Translations under genes and position numbers: made by a program
Shown here: positions 5,830 through 6,076 of the stretch, one piece after another
Layout of the letters: each line of letters opens with the position of its first letter
Position numbering within the stretch: position 1 is the first letter of the stretch
The notes under the pieces: model-generated
The model's database searches: none
The model's input: the letters and a program-made list of their open reading frames with translations, nothing else
Told to the model about the DNA's origin: nothing
Source of the DNA: Bacteroidales bacterium UBA3816
GTDB lineage: Bacteria; Bacteroidota; Bacteroidia; Bacteroidales; P3
DNA: 6,076 nt
Assembly (NCBI GenBank): GCA_002368955.1
Contig: DFDY01000026.1
Coordinates: 1 to 6,076, forward strand
Direction of reading: 5' to 3'

Positions 5830-6076
5830 ATGTATACTAAGTTTCAAGAACACCTTCAGAAAGAGTTGGCTGACATAGAAGCTGCCGGCCTGTACAAACA
5901 CGAACGCATCATTGAGAGCCCCCAGGGAGCTGAAATCATGGTTAAGGGCAAGAAGTGCCTCAACTTCTGCGCCAACAACTACCTCGGTCTGGCCGACAAT
6001 CCCGAACTGATCAAAGCCGCCAAAGAGGGCATGGATGCCCGTGGCTACGGCATGGCCTCCGTCCGCTTCATCTGCG
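5830..6076 (+). CDS. kbl: 2-amino-3-ketobutyrate CoA ligase (glycine C-acetyltransferase), 5' end only
   Basis: The first 82 codons of a gene that runs off the window; families of this type are about 395-400 residues, so roughly a fifth is present. The enzyme is a cytoplasmic PLP-dependent alpha-oxoamine synthase that converts 2-amino-3-ketobutyrate plus CoA to glycine and acetyl-CoA, the second step of threonine breakdown after threonine dehydrogenase. Diagnostic residues shared with E. coli Kbl include GLYKHERII (20-28), NFCANNYLGLADNPELI (45-61) and GMASVRFIC (74-82). The PLP lysine lies beyond the edge. Other alpha-oxoamine synthases (BioF, serine palmitoyltransferase) lack this combination. 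The start is supported by the promoter 45-75 bases upstream and by N-terminal alignment to Kbl. The adjoining dehydrogenase is not in view. Confidence 0.93.
   Translation, partial: MYTKFQEHLQKELADIEAAGLYKHERIIESPQGAEIMVKGKKCLNFCANNYLGLADNPELIKAAKEGMDARGYGMASVRFIC

Overview
The window looks like chromosomal DNA from a member of the Bacteroidota, most likely Bacteroidales. The evidence is a type IX secretion (T9SS) C-terminal sorting domain on one protein, a PorE-like TPR/beta-propeller/OmpA protein, Bacteroidota-type -7 promoter elements (TAnnTTTG), A-rich leaders without strong Shine-Dalgarno sites, and GC-rich genes separated by AT-rich spacers. Genus cannot be read from the sequence.

Layout, all genes on the + strand. 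Positions 1-255 hold no gene. They contain a 10-bp inverted repeat around a -7-like box, then a unit of about 155 bp bounded by imperfect inverted repeats and filled with hairpins. This unit looks like a dispersed non-coding repeat. Three closely spaced genes follow: a PorE-like periplasmic/outer-membrane protein (256-1830), a zinc-less CobB-type sirtuin (1860-2549) and a small T9SS-exported protein of unknown function (2585-3277). A strong hairpin (3295-3331) separates these from a second pair with only 5 bases between them: a zinc-ribbon, two-helix membrane protein with a probable DUF4375/DMP19-like domain (3355-4206) and a cytoplasmic protein made of 14 TPRs (4212-5738). An AT-rich inverted repeat overlaps the TPR gene's stop codon. 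A well-formed Bacteroidota promoter then leads into the 5' end of kbl (5830 onward), which runs off the window.

How the genes fit together: the PorE-like protein and the T9SS cargo share an envelope/secretion theme, with the first probably binding peptidoglycan and the second exported. The sirtuin between them is a cytoplasmic protein-deacylase and has no obvious link beyond probable co-transcription. The membrane protein and TPR protein are probably translated from one message and may work together as an inner-membrane component and a cytoplasmic scaffold; this is inference from spacing only. The kbl gene is a separate metabolic unit (threonine/glycine catabolism).

The most unusual items are the repeat unit at 57-211, the zinc-ribbon/TM/DUF4375-like protein paired with the TPR protein, and the small T9SS cargo whose N-terminal domain I do not recognise. 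I see no CRISPR array, RNA gene, transposase or phage gene, and nothing that clearly amounts to a new defence or mobile system.
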